Positions 39,598 to 50,220 of a stretch of DNA of 64,000 nucleotides are shown here, in pieces (positions within the stretch are counted from its first letter, which is position 1; each line of letters starts with the position of its first letter). A program made the position numbers and the translations under genes. The DNA is from Streptomyces sp. P3 (GTDB lineage: Bacteria; Actinomycetota; Actinomycetes; Streptomycetales; Streptomycetaceae). The notes below the pieces were generated by a model, which saw only the letters and a list, made by a program, of their open reading frames with translations, did not search any database and had not been told where the DNA came from. Where the stretch lies: NCBI RefSeq assembly GCF_003032475.1, contig NZ_CP028369.1, positions 1,302,001-1,366,000 of the forward strand, read 5' to 3'.

Positions 39598-39629
39598 TCT
39601 GCTCCCTTTGGCCGCTCGGGCACACCGCC
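39548..39629 (-). tRNA. tRNA-Tyr (GTA anticodon), AICE target
   Basis: An 82-nt class II tRNA with a variable arm. Acceptor GGCGGTG pairs with CGCCGCC, the anticodon loop is CTGTAAA (GTA) and the T-arm is CCAGGTTCGAATCCTGG. CCA is not encoded. The 5' half is chromosomal and the 3' half lies inside the right att core. Confidence 0.97.
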
Positions 39630-39855
39630 GGGTTTGCCGCCTGTTCGAACCGCTTTTCGGCGGTGCTCCCTGGCAACGACGTAAACGATACCCGATGCGC
39701 AGGGGTGCTTCGCCACCTGATTCCGCGCCGCCCGGAGGGGGCGGGGTGGCTAGGCTTGTGCGGATGCGACCCGGGATCACGCCGGGCTCGGCGGTCACCC
39801 CGACGTGCGCCGATACGCACCCTGACACGCACCCCGATACAAGGAGCCACAGGAC

Positions 39856-40344
39856 ATGGCCGACTCCAGTTTCGACATCGTCTCGAAGGTCGAGCGGCAG
39901 GAGGTCGACAACGCCCTCAACCAGGCCGCCAAGGAGATCTCGCAGCGCTACGACTTCAAGGGCGTGGGCGCCTCGATCTCGTGGTCCGGTGAGAAGATCC
40001 TCATGGAGGCGAACTCCGAGGACCGGGTGAACGCTGTCCTCGACGTCTTCCAGTCCAAGCTGATCAAGCGCGGCATCTCGCTGAAGGCGCTGGACGCGGG
40101 CGAGCCGCAGCTTTCCGGCAAGGAGTACAAGCTCTTCGCGGACATCAAGGAGGGCATCTCCCAGGAGAACGCGAAGAAGGTCGCGAAGCTCATCCGTGAC
40201 GAGGGCCCCAAGGGCGTGAAGGCCCAGGTACAGGGCGAGGAGCTGCGGGTCAGCTCGAAGAGTCGCGACGACCTGCAGACCGTCATCACCCTGCTCAAGG
40301 GCCAGGACTTCGACTTCGCGCTGCAGTTCGTGAACTACCGGTAA
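39856..40344 (+). CDS. yajQ: YajQ family nucleotide-binding protein
   Basis: The 162-residue cytoplasmic protein matches YajQ/UPF0234 over its full length ([40 protein letters not shown]-like end). YajQ proteins have two ferredoxin-like domains that bind nucleic acid or nucleotides; a Xanthomonas member binds cyclic di-GMP. The role in Streptomyces is undefined. It is the first chromosomal gene right of the AICE, divergent from tRNA-Tyr, and ends at a strong bidirectional terminator. Confidence 0.93.
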   Translation: MADSSFDIVSKVERQEVDNALNQAAKEISQRYDFKGVGASISWSGEKILMEANSEDRVNAVLDVFQSKLIKRGISLKALDAGEPQLSGKEYKLFADIKEGISQENAKKVAKLIRDEGPKGVKAQVQGEELRVSSKSRDDLQTVITLLKGQDFDFALQFVNYR

Positions 40345-40355
40345 CCGACCGTGGG

Positions 40356-40389
40356 GCAAGGGTGGACGCGGGTCGGCGTCCACCCTTGC
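40356..40389. terminator. Bidirectional terminator
   Basis: A perfect 14-bp stem (GCAAGGGTGGACGC at 40356-40369, GCGTCCACCCTTGC at 40376-40389) with loop GGGTCG lies between the convergent yajQ and GlsB genes. Confidence 0.9.
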
Positions 40390-40410
40390 GCTCGGTGGGC
40401 GGCTGTGGAC

Positions 40411-40677
40411 TCAGTCGCGTGAGTTGCCGAACAGCAGGCGGTAGGCGATCAGGAGCACGAGCGATCCGCCGATCGCGGCGGCCCAGGTGGCGCCGTCGTA
40501 GAAGTCCTTGGCGATGGGATGGTCCAGCCAGCGGGCCGAGATCCAGCCGCCGATGAACGCGCCCGCGACACCGATCAGGGTCGTGCCGACGAAACCGCCC
40601 GGGTCGCGCCCTGGCAGCAGGACCTTGGCGATGACTCCGGCCAACAACCCCAGGATGATCCAGCTGATGATGCTCAT
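40411..40677 (-). CDS. GlsB/YeaQ/YmgE family membrane protein
   Basis: An 88-residue protein starting MSIISWIILGLLAGVIAKVL (40677, AGGGC upstream) with three glycine-rich membrane helices and the family pattern PGRDPGGFVGTTLIGVAGAFIGGW. Members of this transglycosylase-associated family respond to stress, but no biochemical activity is established. The shorter start was chosen because the upstream frame is unconserved. Confidence 0.88.
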   Translation of the reverse strand: MSIISWIILGLLAGVIAKVLLPGRDPGGFVGTTLIGVAGAFIGGWISARWLDHPIAKDFYDGATWAAAIGGSLVLLIAYRLLFGNSRD

Positions 40678-40902
40678 GCCCTGAACCTGCCCTTCCGTGC
40701 TGTGCCCGTACTGTCCGGGCACTGTGATGTCGGTCGCCCGGACGGGCTGCGCGCTCTCCGGCACGACCCGTGTCCTTCGTCGCACGCGGGTCCGTGCCGT
40801 GCTGATCGGAGGGACGCATGACGGCGACCCTGCGGTTCCGGCACCGGTGGGCCGGGGCGACCCGCCCCCGGCGACGGCGAACAGCGCGCCGACGTGGTCA
40901 GC

Positions 40903-41323
<421 letters not shown>

Positions 41324-41327
<4 letters not shown>

Positions 41328-42187
41328 TGGGGGCGACCTGCCATTTTCTCGAGCCGGGCGATTCGCTCCGCCATCGGCGGGTGCGTCGAGAACATCTTGG
41401 AGAGTCCCTGGCCCGGGCGGAAGGGGTTCGCGATCATCATGTGGCTCGCGGTCTCGATACGGGGCTCCGGCGGAAGCGGAAGCTGCTTGGTGCCCGTCTC
41501 CAGCTTGCGCAGGGCGCTCGCGAGCGCCAGGGGGTCCCCGGTGAGCTGGGCGCCCGAGGAGTCCGCCTGGTACTCCCGGGAGCGGCTGATGGCGAGTTGG
41601 ATGAGGCCGGCGGCGAGCGGCCCGAGGATCATGATCAGGAGCATGCCCAGAATGCCGGGGCCGTCGTCGTCGTCGGAGCGGCCGACCGGGATGAGCCAGG
41701 CGAAGTTGACCAGGAACATGATCACGGAGGCGAGCGCGCCGGCGACCGAGGAGATCAGGATGTCGCGGTTGTAGACGTGGCTGAGCTCGTGGCCGATGAC
41801 GCCACGCAGTTCGCGCTCGTCGAGGAGGCGCAGGATGCCTTCGGTGCAGCACACGGCGGCGTTGCGCGGATTGCGGCCGGTCGCGAAGGCGTTGGGCGCC
41901 TCTGTCGGGGAGATGTACAGGCGGGGCATGGGTTGCCGGGCCTGGGTGGAGAGCTCGCGGACCATCCGGTATAGGGACGGGGCCTCGAACTCGCTCACGG
42001 GGCGGGCGCGCATCGCGCGTAGAGCCAGCTTGTCGCTGTTCCAGTACGCGTACGCGTTGGTACCGAGCGCGACCAGGACCGCGACGACGAGCCCCGTGCG
42101 GCCGAAGAAGCTGCCGATGACGATGATGAGTGCCGACAGCCCCCCGAGGAGTACTGCGGTCCTGAGCCCGTTGTGCCGGCGGTGCAC
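41324..42187 (-). CDS. htpX: Membrane-bound zinc metalloprotease HtpX (M48)
   Basis: HtpX degrades damaged membrane proteins. The 287-residue protein has the zinc motif GHELSH (H133, E134, H137) and a third ligand region in SREYQAD. Two N-terminal membrane segments ([19 protein letters not shown] and a second after it) and two more around residues 150-205 match the family. It starts at GTG 42187. It is the upstream gene of the htpX-yccF pair. Confidence 0.93.
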
Positions 42188-42389
42188 GGTACGCCCTCCA
42201 AGTCGTGCAGCAGGGGAACCCTTTGCCTGCGGATCTTCCTGTTCTCCGGTGGCACTGGTGCCGTGATGTCACCTCCAGTGCACCCTCCCGTACTGGTCAA
42301 CGCCAGGCGGGAGGCACTAGTTCCCTTGTGCGCGCGGGCAGGGGTGTGGGCCGTCCGGGTGAGGACGGGGGCCGCACGCGCGCGTGGGA

Positions 42390-43919
42390 TCAGAACAGAC
42401 CGGTGTCGGCGAAGCGCAGGACCAGCTGGGGCGCTCCGGAGAGGGCGATGCCGACGGCCGCGGTGAGGGCGATCGCGGCGGTGAGGGGGGCGGGGACACG
42501 GTGCTTCTCGGCTTCGCCCTCACGCGCGCGGAACAGCAGTGCCGTCCACTGGAGGTAGTAGTACAGGGCGATGACCACGTTGACGGCCATGACGACGGCG
42601 AGCCAGCCGAGTCCGGCGTCGACGGCCGCCGAGAAGACGGTGACCTTCGCGAAGAGGCCGATGACGCCCGGCGGCAGTCCGGCGAGGCAGAGCAGGAAGA
42701 AGGCCAGCAGGAGGGCGGTCAGGGGGTTTCTGGCATAGAGGCCGCGGTAGTCGGTGAGCCGGTTCGCCGTGCTGGTCCGTCCCACGAGGGCGGCCACCGC
42801 GAAGGCGCCGAGGTTCACCGCGGCGTACATGAGGGCGTACGCGACGGTGGAGCCGACTGCGTGCTCGGCGTCGTCGGAGTACGCGGCGGCGGCGATCGGC
42901 ACGAGGAGGTAACCGGCCTGGCCCACGGAGGACCAGGCGAGGAGGCGTACGGCGCTGTACGCGCGCGTGGCCTGCTGGCGGAGCGCGCCGACGTTGCCGA
43001 CGGTCATGGTGAGGGCGGCGAGGGCGGCCAGGGCGGGGCCCCAGACGTCGGCGTACGACGGGAAGCCGACGACGGTGACGAGGATGAGGCCGGAGAAGCC
43101 CACGGCCTTGCCGACGACCGACAGGTAGGCGGCGATGGGCAGGGGGGCTCCGACGTAGGTGTCGGGGACCCAGAAGTGGAAGGGGACGGCGGCGGTCTTG
43201 AAGGCGAAGCCGACGAGGGTGAGGACGACACCGGTCTGGGCCAGGGTGTGCAGCTGGCCGTCGACGCGCTGGATGCGGTCGGCGACCTGGGTGAGGTACA
43301 GGGTGCCGGTCGTCGCGTACACGAAGCTGATGCCCAGGAGGCTGATCGCGGTCGCCGTCACGGACGACAGGAAGAACTTGAGGGCGGCCTCGGAGGACTT
43401 GCGGTCGCCGTGCCGGATGCCGACGAGGGCGAAGGCCGGCAGGGAGGCGACCTCCAGGGCGACGACCAGGGTGGCCAGGTCACGGGAGGCGGGCAGCAGG
43501 GCGGCGCCGGCGGCGGAGGACAGCAGCAGGAACCAGAACTCGCCCTCGGGAAGGCGCCCGCGCGCGTCCTTGAGAGCGGTGACCGACAGCAGGGCCGCCA
43601 GCAGCGCTCCCCCGAACACGAGGAACTGGACGACCAGGGTGAAGTGGTCTGCCGTGTAGCTGCACGCGCGCGTGTCTCCGGTCAGGCAGAAGGTGGCGCG
43701 GTCGCCGTCCAGGAGGGGCAGGAGGAGGGCCGTCGAGGCGGCGAGGCCGGCGACCGAGAACCAGCCCAGCAGCGGCTTGCGCGCCTCGCCGACGAAGAGG
43801 TCGGCGACGAGGACGACCAGGGCGACGACCGCCGCGAGGGTGGGCGGTGCGATGGCCGGCCAGTCGACGGACTGGACCACGGACTCGGCCAGGGCCTGGG
43901 GGTGGGCCACGGGGCTCAT
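42390..43919 (-). CDS. nuoN: NADH-quinone oxidoreductase subunit N homologue
   Basis: A 509-residue antiporter-like membrane subunit of complex I, with about 14 helices and the proton-channel family segments KFFLSSVTATAISLLGISF and KTAAVPFHFWVPDTY. The start ATG at 43919 overlaps the nuoM stop (ATGA). It is the last gene of a ten-gene minus-strand cluster. Together with M and L it forms the proton-pumping arm. Confidence 0.94.
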   Translation of the reverse strand: MSPVAHPQALAESVVQSVDWPAIAPPTLAAVVALVVLVADLFVGEARKPLLGWFSVAGLAASTALLLPLLDGDRATFCLTGDTRACSYTADHFTLVVQFLVFGGALLAALLSVTALKDARGRLPEGEFWFLLLSSAAGAALLPASRDLATLVVALEVASLPAFALVGIRHGDRKSSEAALKFFLSSVTATAISLLGISFVYATTGTLYLTQVADRIQRVDGQLHTLAQTGVVLTLVGFAFKTAAVPFHFWVPDTYVGAPLPIAAYLSVVGKAVGFSGLILVTVVGFPSYADVWGPALAALAALTMTVGNVGALRQQATRAYSAVRLLAWSSVGQAGYLLVPIAAAAYSDDAEHAVGSTVAYALMYAAVNLGAFAVAALVGRTSTANRLTDYRGLYARNPLTALLLAFFLLCLAGLPPGVIGLFAKVTVFSAAVDAGLGWLAVVMAVNVVIALYYYLQWTALLFRAREGEAEKHRVPAPLTAAIALTAAVGIALSGAPQLVLRFADTGLF

Positions 43920-45490
43920 CGGGTGCCTCCTGCGAGGAGCTGCTGCACGGCCGGGTCGGTGAGGCCGAGGAGTGCCTTCGGCCACAGGCCGGCGACGACG
44001 GTGAGGGCGACGAGTGGTGTCCAGGCCACGAACTCGTAGGTCTGCACGTCGGCGAGGCGCGGGGCGCCCTGCCGGACCGTGCCCATGCAGACCCGCCGGA
44101 CCACGACGAGCAGGTAGGCGGCCGTCAGCAGGGTGCCGAAGGCGCCGATCGCCGTGAACACGAGGAACGCGGGGCGGCTGAGACCTTCGGCCGGGTCGAA
44201 CGCGCCGAACAGGGCGAGCATCTCGCCCCAGAACCCGGCGAGACCGGGAAGGCCGAGCGAGGCTACGGCGGCGAAGGCGAGGAGGCCGCCGAGGCGGGGG
44301 GTCCTGCCGTACAGGGCTGCGCCGGTCTGCTCGGCGAGGGTGTCCAGGTCGGTGGTGCCGGTGCGGTCCTTCAGCGCTCCGACCAGGAAGAAGAGGAGGC
44401 CGGTGATGAGGCCGTGGGCGATGTTGGCGAACAGGGCGCCGTTCACGCCGGTCGGCGTCATGGTCGCGATGCCGAGGAGGACGAAGCCCATGTGGCCGAC
44501 GGACGAGTAGGCGATCAGGCGCTTGAGGTCGCCCTTCGCTCCCTGCTGGGCGAGGGCCAGGCAGGCCAGCGACCCGTAGATGATCCCGACGACGGCGAAG
44601 GCGGCGAGGTAGGGCGCGAAGACGCGGAAGCCGTCCGGCGCGACCGGCAGCAGGATGCGGACGACCCCGTACGTGCCCATCTTCAGCATCACGCCCGCCA
44701 GCAGGACCGAGCCGACGGTCGGGGCGGCGGTGTGGGCGTCCGGCAGCCAGCTGTGCAAAGGCCACATCGGGGTCTTGACGGCGAGCCCGAGCCCGATCGC
44801 GAGAACGGCGATGACCTGCACGGATGTGGTCAGCGACCGGCCGTTGTCAGTGGCGAGTGCCACCATGTCGAAAGTGCCCGCCTTGATTCCGATCAGGAGC
44901 AGGCCGAGCAGCATGACCACGGACCCGAGCAGTGTGAAGAGGATGAACTTCCAGGCCGCCCGGGTCCGGCCGGCACCGCCCCAGCGGGCGATGAGGAAGT
45001 ACATCGGGATGAGCACGGTCTCGAAGGCGAGGAAGAACAGCAGCAGGTCGAGGACGGCGAAGGTCGCGAGGGTGCCGGACTCGAGCACGAGCACCAGGGC
45101 GACGAACGCCTTGGGTGAGGGACCCGCGGGCAGCTTGAAGTAGGAGTAGAGGGCGCAGAGGAAGGTCAGCAGCGCGGTCAGGACCAACAGGGGGAGAGAG
45201 ATGCCGTCGATGCCGAGGTGGATGCGCACGTCGAGTGCGGGGATCCAGCTGATGTCCGTGGTGGCCTGCATCTTCGACGGCTGGTCGTGGTCGAAGCCGG
45301 CCGCGAGGGCGATCGCGGCGACGAGAATCACGCCGGTCACGGTCACGCCGTGCCGGAGCACGGCCTGCTCAGGCGACTTCCCCTTCAGCCCGGGCGGGGC
45401 GGGCAGCAGTGCGGCGGCTGCGCCGAGGAGCGGGCCGACCACGACGAACGCCAGAAGAACCTGCATCACGGACTCGTTGATAGGGATCAC
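43916..45490 (-). CDS. nuoM: NADH-quinone oxidoreductase subunit M homologue
   Basis: A 524-residue antiporter-like subunit. Landmarks are the conserved Glu in LAFETVLIPMYFLI, KTPMWPLHSWLPDAHTAAPT and the LKRLIAYSSVGHMGFVLLG segment. It begins at GTG 45490, 6 bp after nuoL. It pumps protons in the distal membrane arm. It is probably produced from one transcript with nuoA to nuoN. Confidence 0.95.
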   Translation of the reverse strand: MIPINESVMQVLLAFVVVGPLLGAAAALLPAPPGLKGKSPEQAVLRHGVTVTGVILVAAIALAAGFDHDQPSKMQATTDISWIPALDVRIHLGIDGISLPLLVLTALLTFLCALYSYFKLPAGPSPKAFVALVLVLESGTLATFAVLDLLLFFLAFETVLIPMYFLIARWGGAGRTRAAWKFILFTLLGSVVMLLGLLLIGIKAGTFDMVALATDNGRSLTTSVQVIAVLAIGLGLAVKTPMWPLHSWLPDAHTAAPTVGSVLLAGVMLKMGTYGVVRILLPVAPDGFRVFAPYLAAFAVVGIIYGSLACLALAQQGAKGDLKRLIAYSSVGHMGFVLLGIATMTPTGVNGALFANIAHGLITGLLFFLVGALKDRTGTTDLDTLAEQTGAALYGRTPRLGGLLAFAAVASLGLPGLAGFWGEMLALFGAFDPAEGLSRPAFLVFTAIGAFGTLLTAAYLLVVVRRVCMGTVRQGAPRLADVQTYEFVAWTPLVALTVVAGLWPKALLGLTDPAVQQLLAGGTR

Positions 45491-45496
45491 GCCTGC

Positions 45497-47491
45497 TCAC
45501 GCTCCCGAGGCGACGAGAAGGGCGGCGACCGCCAGGACGACGGTGCCGGCGAGCAGCGCGCTCACATAGGTCTGGACGTTGCCGGTCTGGGCGCGCCGTA
45601 CGGCGAACCCCAGCCAGCGGGGCAGTGCGCCCGCACCGCGGACGTAGGTCTCGACGACCTCGCGATCGAGGAAGCGGACGAGCCGCGCGCCGGCCTGCAC
45701 GGGGCGCACGAACAGCACGTCGTACAGCGCGTCGAGGTGGAAGCCGACAGCCGCGTGGCGGTGCAGCGGGCCGAGCAGGAGTCGCCCGGGATCCGCCGGG
45801 TCGGGGGCGGAGGCGATATCGCCGTAGGCGGGTGCGTGCGATGCGATGGCTTCGGCCTCGACCTGCGCCGCGTCGGCCTCCGGGTGCGCGGCCACCGCGC
45901 CCAGGGGTGTGCGGGCGGCGAGCCCGGCGAGGTGCCGCCAGGCGGCGAACGTGGCGAGTCCGCCCACCAGAGCCAGGCCGGTGCCCACTACGGAGGTGGT
46001 GAGGGTCGGGGTCAGGTCGTCGCCGTCGAACCAGTCGGGGAGCGTGCGGTAGGCGAGCGCGCCCAGGGCGAGGGAGGGCACCGCCAGCACCCACAGCACC
46101 ACCGTCATGGTCAGCGGCTGGCGGCCGTGATCGGGTGCTTCGGCTCCCTGTCCGCGGAAAGTCAGCAGCCACAGACGGGCCGCGTAGGCGGCGGTGAGGA
46201 GGGCGGCGAGCAGCCCGGCGACGAGGACGACCCAGCCGGCGGCGCCGGGGATGTGCCCGCTGTGGCCGGTGGTCGCGTGCTCGGCCGCGCCGAGGACCGA
46301 CTCCTTGGAGAAGAAGCCGCTGAACGGCGGGATCGCGGCGAGCGCGAGGAGCGCCACGGTCATCGTCCAGTAGGCGTCGGGGACACGGTCGCGCAGGTGG
46401 CTCATGCGGGACATGGCGGCCAGCGAGTTGGTGCCGGCGGCGTGGATGACCACGCCGGCCGCGAGGAACAGCAGCGCCTTGAAGGCGCCGTGCGAGAGGA
46501 GGTGGAAGACGGCGGCGCTCCGGTCGCCGACGGCGAGGGCGCCCGTCATGTAGCCGAGCTGGCCGATCGTCGAGTAGGCGAGGACGCGCTTGATGTCGTC
46601 CTGGGCGAGCGCGGCCAGGCCGGATCCGACCATCGTGACGCCGGCCATCACGGCGAGCACGACCATCGCGGCCGCCGAGGCCTCGAAGACCGGAAGGAGA
46701 CGCGCGACGAAGTAGACGCCGGCGGCGACCATCGTCGCGGCGTGGATCAGCGCGGAGACGGGTGTGGGGCCGGCCATCGCGTCGGGGAGCCAGGTGTGCA
46801 GGGGGAACTGCGCGGACTTCCCGGCCACGCCCGCGAGGAGCAGCAGGGCGACGACGGTCGGATGGTCGAGTCCGCCGTGCGCGACGGCGCCGAGGACCTT
46901 CGTGATGCGGAAGGAGCCGGCGTCGGTGGCGAGGGCGAACAGGCCGATGAGGAAGGGGACGTCGCCGAGCTTGGTGACCAGGAAGGCCTTGATGGAGGCG
47001 GCGCGGGCCTCCGGGGTCTCCCAGTAGTGGCCGACGAGGAAGTAGGAGCAGATGCCCATGACCTCCCAGCCGACCAGCAGCACGATCAGGTCGCCGGAGT
47101 AGACGACCAACAGCATCGCGGAGGTGAAGAGGGAGACCAGCGCGGCGTACGAGGCGTAGCGCGGGTCGTCGCGCAGGTAGCCGGTCGAGTAGGTCTGCAC
47201 GCAGGTGGCCACGAGAGCGACCAGGACGGCGACGAGGGCGGCGAATCCGTCGATGTGCAGGGCGAGTTCGATCGGGACCGAACCGGTGGGAGTCAGTTCG
47301 GTGGCCGCGTCGACGGCTGCGTCTCCGCCCTGACGCACCGCGACGGCCGCGGCCAGCGCGAGCGCGGCGAGAGTCGGCAGGACCGCGAGCGGGCGGACGA
47401 AGCCGGGCGCGGTTCGGCCCAGGAGCAGGCCGGCGGCTGCGCCGAGGAACGGAAGGAGGGGGACGAGGACGGCGAGGGTGGTCGTGGTCAC
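45497..47491 (-). CDS. nuoL: NADH-quinone oxidoreductase subunit L homologue
   Basis: The 664-residue subunit has the L-type core ([48 protein letters not shown] split over two helices, and [18 protein letters not shown]). The C-terminal extension (about residues 490-664) contains the lateral-helix region. It starts at GTG 47491, overlapping nuoK by 4 bp. Confidence 0.95.
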   Translation of the reverse strand: MTTTTLAVLVPLLPFLGAAAGLLLGRTAPGFVRPLAVLPTLAALALAAAVAVRQGGDAAVDAATELTPTGSVPIELALHIDGFAALVAVLVALVATCVQTYSTGYLRDDPRYASYAALVSLFTSAMLLVVYSGDLIVLLVGWEVMGICSYFLVGHYWETPEARAASIKAFLVTKLGDVPFLIGLFALATDAGSFRITKVLGAVAHGGLDHPTVVALLLLAGVAGKSAQFPLHTWLPDAMAGPTPVSALIHAATMVAAGVYFVARLLPVFEASAAAMVVLAVMAGVTMVGSGLAALAQDDIKRVLAYSTIGQLGYMTGALAVGDRSAAVFHLLSHGAFKALLFLAAGVVIHAAGTNSLAAMSRMSHLRDRVPDAYWTMTVALLALAAIPPFSGFFSKESVLGAAEHATTGHSGHIPGAAGWVVLVAGLLAALLTAAYAARLWLLTFRGQGAEAPDHGRQPLTMTVVLWVLAVPSLALGALAYRTLPDWFDGDDLTPTLTTSVVGTGLALVGGLATFAAWRHLAGLAARTPLGAVAAHPEADAAQVEAEAIASHAPAYGDIASAPDPADPGRLLLGPLHRHAAVGFHLDALYDVLFVRPVQAGARLVRFLDREVVETYVRGAGALPRWLGFAVRRAQTGNVQTYVSALLAGTVVLAVAALLVASGA

Positions 47492-47889
47492 GCGGTGGCC
47501 TCAGCCTTCTCGGCGGCCGGTCCGGTCGCGGGGGTTTCGCCGTCGGAGCCGTCGGCGGCGGGAGTCTCGTGGCCCTCGGCGGTGTCACGGAGCCGGTCGA
47601 TGTCGGCGGTGCCGCGGTTGCGGTGGACGGCGAGGACGATCGCCAGACCGATGCCGATCTCGGCCGCGGCGATGGCGATGGTGAACAGGGTCAGGGCCTG
47701 ACCGGAGTGCAGGGTCTCCTCGGCGGTCCTGCTGAGCCAGACGTCGAACGCGACCAGGTTGAGGTTGACGGCGTTGAGCATCAGCTCGACCGACATCAGG
47801 ACCAGGATCGCGTTGCGGCGGGCGAGGACGCCGTACAGGCCGGTGCAGAAGAGGAGGGCGGAGAGGACGGCGGGATAGGCGAGGTGCAT
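47488..47889 (-). CDS. nuoK: NADH-quinone oxidoreductase subunit K homologue
   Basis: A 133-residue protein with three membrane helices, the conserved Glu in [18 protein letters not shown] and a second in [17 protein letters not shown]. The C-terminal 35 residues are an added hydrophilic tail ([16 protein letters not shown]), longer than in typical NuoK of about 100 residues. Start ATG 47889, sharing a base with the nuoJ stop. Confidence 0.94.
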   Translation of the reverse strand: MHLAYPAVLSALLFCTGLYGVLARRNAILVLMSVELMLNAVNLNLVAFDVWLSRTAEETLHSGQALTLFTIAIAAAEIGIGLAIVLAVHRNRGTADIDRLRDTAEGHETPAADGSDGETPATGPAAEKAEATA

Positions 47890-48566
47890 CAGCGGGCGCC
47901 TTCCTGCTCGGCCGGGTTCTGCCGGGCGTCCGGGACGGTGGGAGAACCCTCGGATTTTCCGGAACCGTCCGTGACGGGTCGGGAACCATCGGTGACGGTC
48001 CGGGCGTTCGGAGGGGGAGAGCTCGAATCGGCTTTCGCCTTGCGGGACAGGACGATCGCGCCGACCAGCGCCGCGAGGAGGAGGACGGAGAGGGCCTCGA
48101 AGGGGAGGACCCAGTTCTGGAAGAGGCTCGCGCCGGTGACCTCGGTCGAACCGGCGGCCGGGCCGTCCAGCTCGATCCAGGTGGCACGGAAGGCGTCGAC
48201 GACCACCCAGACGAGGGCGGCGGCCGCGGCGACGGCGACCGTGAGCGCGACCCATCGGTTGGCGGAGTCCGCGTCCGGCGAGCGGCCGATGGGGGCCTTG
48301 GTGAGCATCAGACCGAAGAGGAGGAGCACGACGACGGAACCGACGTAGATGAGGACCTGCACCCAGGCGATGAACTCGGCGGTGAGCAGGAGGTATTCGA
48401 CGGCCAGTCCGCCGAGGGCGACCACGAGCCACAGGGCCGCGTGCACCAGCTGCCTCGTGGTGACGGTGACGAGGGCGGCGCCGAAGGTGACCAGTCCGAC
48501 GAGAACGAAGGCGATCTCGACGCCGGTCGGGGAGAGGAAGCCCTGCGGGGCCTCGGCGAGGGTCAC
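47889..48566 (-). CDS. nuoJ: NADH-quinone oxidoreductase subunit J homologue
   Basis: The 225-residue subunit has five helices, including the conserved [20 protein letters not shown] of NuoJ, which forms the flexible link of the proton channel. A hydrophilic C-terminal tail of about 45 residues follows ([15 protein letters not shown]). The start is GTG 48566, overlapping nuoI (GTGA). Confidence 0.93.
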   Translation of the reverse strand: MTLAEAPQGFLSPTGVEIAFVLVGLVTFGAALVTVTTRQLVHAALWLVVALGGLAVEYLLLTAEFIAWVQVLIYVGSVVVLLLFGLMLTKAPIGRSPDADSANRWVALTVAVAAAAALVWVVVDAFRATWIELDGPAAGSTEVTGASLFQNWVLPFEALSVLLLAALVGAIVLSRKAKADSSSPPPNARTVTDGSRPVTDGSGKSEGSPTVPDARQNPAEQEGAR

Positions 48567-49249
48567 GTGTCTCCTCCCTCGGGCTCGGCGGACTTCGGTC
48601 CGGTGGACTCGGGTCCGGTGGGTTCGGGTCCGGTGGGTTCGGGTCCGGTGGACTCGGCTCGGGTGGCCGCGGCCAGCTTCTCGGCCGTCTTGCGGGCGGC
48701 CGCGATCTCCTTCGGCTCCTCGGCTGCCGGGTCGAGAGCCGGTGGGGCCGGCACGGTCCACATCCACTCGCGGAGCTTGTCGCGCTCGTGGGTGAGCTCG
48801 TGGATGTCGGTCTCGGCGTACTCGAACTCCGGGGACCAGAACAGCGCGTCGAAAGGACAGACCTCGATGCAGATACCGCAGTACATGCAGAGCGAGAAGT
48901 CGATGGCGAAGCGGTCGAGCACGTTGCGGCTGCGTTCGCGTCCGCCGGGAGCGGCGGGCGGCACCGTCTCCTTGTGGGAGTCGATGTAGATGCACCAGTC
49001 GGGGCACTCGCGGGCGCACAGCATGCAGACCGTGCAGTTCTCCTCGAACAGTCCGATGACCCCGCGGGTGCGGGGCGGGAGTTCCGGCTGGGCGTCCGGG
49101 TACTGCTGGGTGACGGTCTTCCGCGTCATCGTGCGGAGGGTGACGGCCAGGCCCTTGGCGAGGCCGCTGCCGGGGATCGACAGACGGGGCCGCGCGGAGG
49201 GAGCCGCCGGGGCCGCCGCGGTGTGGTGGTCGGGTGACGGGCGGGACAT
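48563..49249 (-). CDS. nuoI: NADH-quinone oxidoreductase subunit I homologue (2x 4Fe-4S)
   Basis: The 228-residue ferredoxin-like subunit has both tetracysteine motifs: [20 protein letters not shown] and [19 protein letters not shown], each CxxCxxCxxxCP. It would carry clusters N6a and N6b that pass electrons to NuoB. The C-terminus ends in a short TGPEP tandem repeat encoded by four 15-bp DNA repeats (48601-48660), probably expanded by slippage. Start ATG 49249, 2 bp after nuoH. Confidence 0.94.
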   Translation of the reverse strand: MSRPSPDHHTAAAPAAPSARPRLSIPGSGLAKGLAVTLRTMTRKTVTQQYPDAQPELPPRTRGVIGLFEENCTVCMLCARECPDWCIYIDSHKETVPPAAPGGRERSRNVLDRFAIDFSLCMYCGICIEVCPFDALFWSPEFEYAETDIHELTHERDKLREWMWTVPAPPALDPAAEEPKEIAAARKTAEKLAAATRAESTGPEPTGPEPTGPESTGPKSAEPEGGDT

Positions 49250-49251
49250 GG

Positions 49252-50220
49252 CTACTGGATCACCACCTTGACGATGCCGGTGAGGGCGATCTGGGCGAGA
49301 GAAAGAGGGACGAGCAGGGTCCAGGAGAACTTCTGCAGCTGGTCCTCGCGCAGGCGGGGGTAGGTGACGCGCAGCCAGATGACGACGAAGGCGAGGACGG
49401 CGGTCTTGAGCAGGGTCCAGACCCAGCCGAGGCCGTCGGCGCCCCAGGGGCCGTGCCAGCCGCCCAGGAAGAGGACGGTGGTCAGCCCGCACAGGACGAC
49501 GATTCCGGCGTACTCGGCGAGGAGGAAGAGAGCGAAACGCAGGCCGGTGTACTCGGTGTACGCACCGAAGATGATCTCCGAGTCGGCGACCGGCATGTCG
49601 AAGGGAGGGCGCTGCAGTTCGGCCAGACCGGCGATGAAGAAGACGACCGCTCCGGTGATCTGCCAGGGCAGCCACCACCACTCGAACGCGTTGACGATGC
49701 CGGGCAGGGAGACCGTTCCGGCCGCCATCGCCACCGAGGCGGCGGTGAGCAGCATCGGCAGTTCGTATGCGAGCAGCTGAGCGGCGGTGCGCAGACCGCC
49801 GAGAAGGGAGAACTTGTTGGCGCTGGCCCAGCCGGCCATGAGGGAGCCGAGCACGCCGACGCCCATCACGGCGAGGACGAAGAAGATCCCCGCGTCCAGG
49901 ACCTGCCCCACGGCGCCCTCGCCCGGGCCGATGGGGATGGCGAGGAGGACCAGCAGATACGGCAGGAGGGCCACGGCCGGCGCGAGCTGGAAGATGCGGC
50001 GGTCCGCGCCCGCGGGGACGATGTCCTCCTTCTGCGCGAACTTCACGCCGTCCGCGACGAGCTGGGCCCAGCCGTGGAAACCGCCCGCGTACATCGGGCC
50101 CAGGCGGCCCTGCATATGGGCCATCACCTTGTGCTCGGTCTGACCGACGATCAGGGGGAAGGTGAGGAAGACGACGAAGACGACCAGGAGTCGCAGGGCG
50201 ACGTCGAGAGCGTCGTTCAC
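49252..50220 (-). CDS. nuoH: NADH-quinone oxidoreductase subunit H homologue
   Basis: The 322-residue membrane subunit lines the quinone chamber. Conserved loops include [40 protein letters not shown] and [19 protein letters not shown], then [19 protein letters not shown]. It starts at GTG 50220 overlapping nuoC. In most bacteria nuoD, E, F and G lie between C and H; here H follows C directly with a 4-bp overlap, so no gene can be hidden between. Confidence 0.95.
   Translation of the reverse strand: MNDALDVALRLLVVFVVFLTFPLIVGQTEHKVMAHMQGRLGPMYAGGFHGWAQLVADGVKFAQKEDIVPAGADRRIFQLAPAVALLPYLLVLLAIPIGPGEGAVGQVLDAGIFFVLAVMGVGVLGSLMAGWASANKFSLLGGLRTAAQLLAYELPMLLTAASVAMAAGTVSLPGIVNAFEWWWLPWQITGAVVFFIAGLAELQRPPFDMPVADSEIIFGAYTEYTGLRFALFLLAEYAGIVVLCGLTTVLFLGGWHGPWGADGLGWVWTLLKTAVLAFVVIWLRVTYPRLREDQLQKFSWTLLVPLSLAQIALTGIVKVVIQ

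Noticed and set aside
42188..42389. Small gene between htpX and nuoN
   Set aside because: Only about 200 bp, no start with a ribosome-binding site and no conserved frame; it is a spacer carrying the htpX upstream region and the end of the nuo transcript.
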